Position numbers and translations under genes: made by a program. Below are positions 63,877 to 64,000 of a DNA stretch of 64,000 nucleotides, one piece after another (position 1 is the first letter of the stretch; each line of letters opens with the position of its first letter). Source of the stretch: Bifidobacterium leontopitheci. Lineage in GTDB: Bacteria; Actinomycetota; Actinomycetes; Actinomycetales; Bifidobacteriaceae. The stretch covers positions 81,187-145,186 of the forward strand of contig NZ_WBVT01000002.1 in the NCBI RefSeq assembly GCF_009193355.1, written 5' to 3'. The notes beneath the pieces are model-generated. The model made no database searches. It was not told the DNA's origin and was given only the letters and a program-made list of their open reading frames with translations.

Positions 63877-64000
63877 AATGTCTCGGGGCATGAATGACGC
63901 ATGTGTCGGGGCATGGTTGACGGTATGTCCTGGGGCATGGTTGACACATGCGTCATGTGCCTGCGTCTCACCCGTCCCCCGGTCCGGCCTTTTGCCGGGG
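63877..64000. mobile_element. Terminal region of an insertion sequence with three end repeats
   Basis: The core GGGGCATGNNTGAC occurs three times, at 63885-63898, 63908-63921 and 63932-63945, 23-24 bp apart. Closely spaced repeated transposase sites just inside the tip are typical of IS21-like ends. The element continues beyond the window; no transposase reading frame is visible in these 124 bp. Confidence 0.6.

Overview
The window looks like chromosomal DNA of a high-GC actinobacterium, most likely a Bifidobacterium. The support is an L-lactate dehydrogenase remnant of bifidobacterial type at 12.6 kb, an actinobacterial-type glycogen synthase, a gltBD operon, TrmI, and GC-rich codon use throughout. 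The species cannot be fixed from this sequence. I see no rRNA, tRNA or CRISPR array.

Layout. 1-8.6 kb: a TetR regulator (cut by the window edge) divergent from a two-gene ABC exporter, then a MarR regulator with an MFS exporter behind a perfect inverted repeat, then a SAM methyltransferase and a Nudix hydrolase behind a MerR-type promoter. 8.7-14.2 kb: redox and small-molecule enzymes (Old Yellow Enzyme, SDR, methyltransferase, quinone-reductase-like flavoprotein, acetyltransferase, flavodoxin), with a collapsed ldh pseudogene. 14.2-16.1 kb: a hipBA toxin-antitoxin pair and an aldo/keto reductase remnant. 16.3-26.4 kb: an HTH-aminotransferase fusion, a TetM/EF-G-like GTPase and gltBD. 26.5-30.3 kb: a small secreted peptide and membrane proteins beside a LuxR-type two-component system; two of the promoters share an identical 40-bp element. 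30.4-33.4 kb: a small membrane protein, glycogen synthase and an ABC ATPase. 33.4-36.9 kb: a three-gene cassette of unknown function (two Gly/Ala-rich probable membrane proteins around a TerB-like protein). 37-40.3 kb: a nitrilase-like amidase, a type-2 asparaginase, a three-unit hairpin array and an SDR.

40.4-61.3 kb is a complete type-1 BREX phage-defence locus (brxA, brxB, brxC, pglX, pglZ, brxL) with much extra cargo. After brxC, a 157-bp duplication of the brxC 3' end flanks a toxin/immunity-like block and a MITE-like element. An AAA ATPase gene precedes pglX. Between pglX and pglZ lie sce7726-like, sce7725/beta-like, RES-domain and AlbA_2-type genes. pglX itself carries six in-frame copies of a palindromic repeat. 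pglZ is preceded by three 18-bp operator-like palindromes spaced exactly 41 bp apart. BrxL ends in a MIT_C/phospholipase-D-like domain where a Lon peptidase domain would be expected. 61.4-64 kb: trmI, a SixA-type phosphatase, and a surface-protein-like gene whose 5' end is cut by the repeated terminus of an insertion sequence at the window edge.

The best candidates for undescribed biology are the RES/sce cargo inside BREX, the TerB cassette at 33.4 kb, the phased operators before pglZ, and the repeat-invaded pglX.
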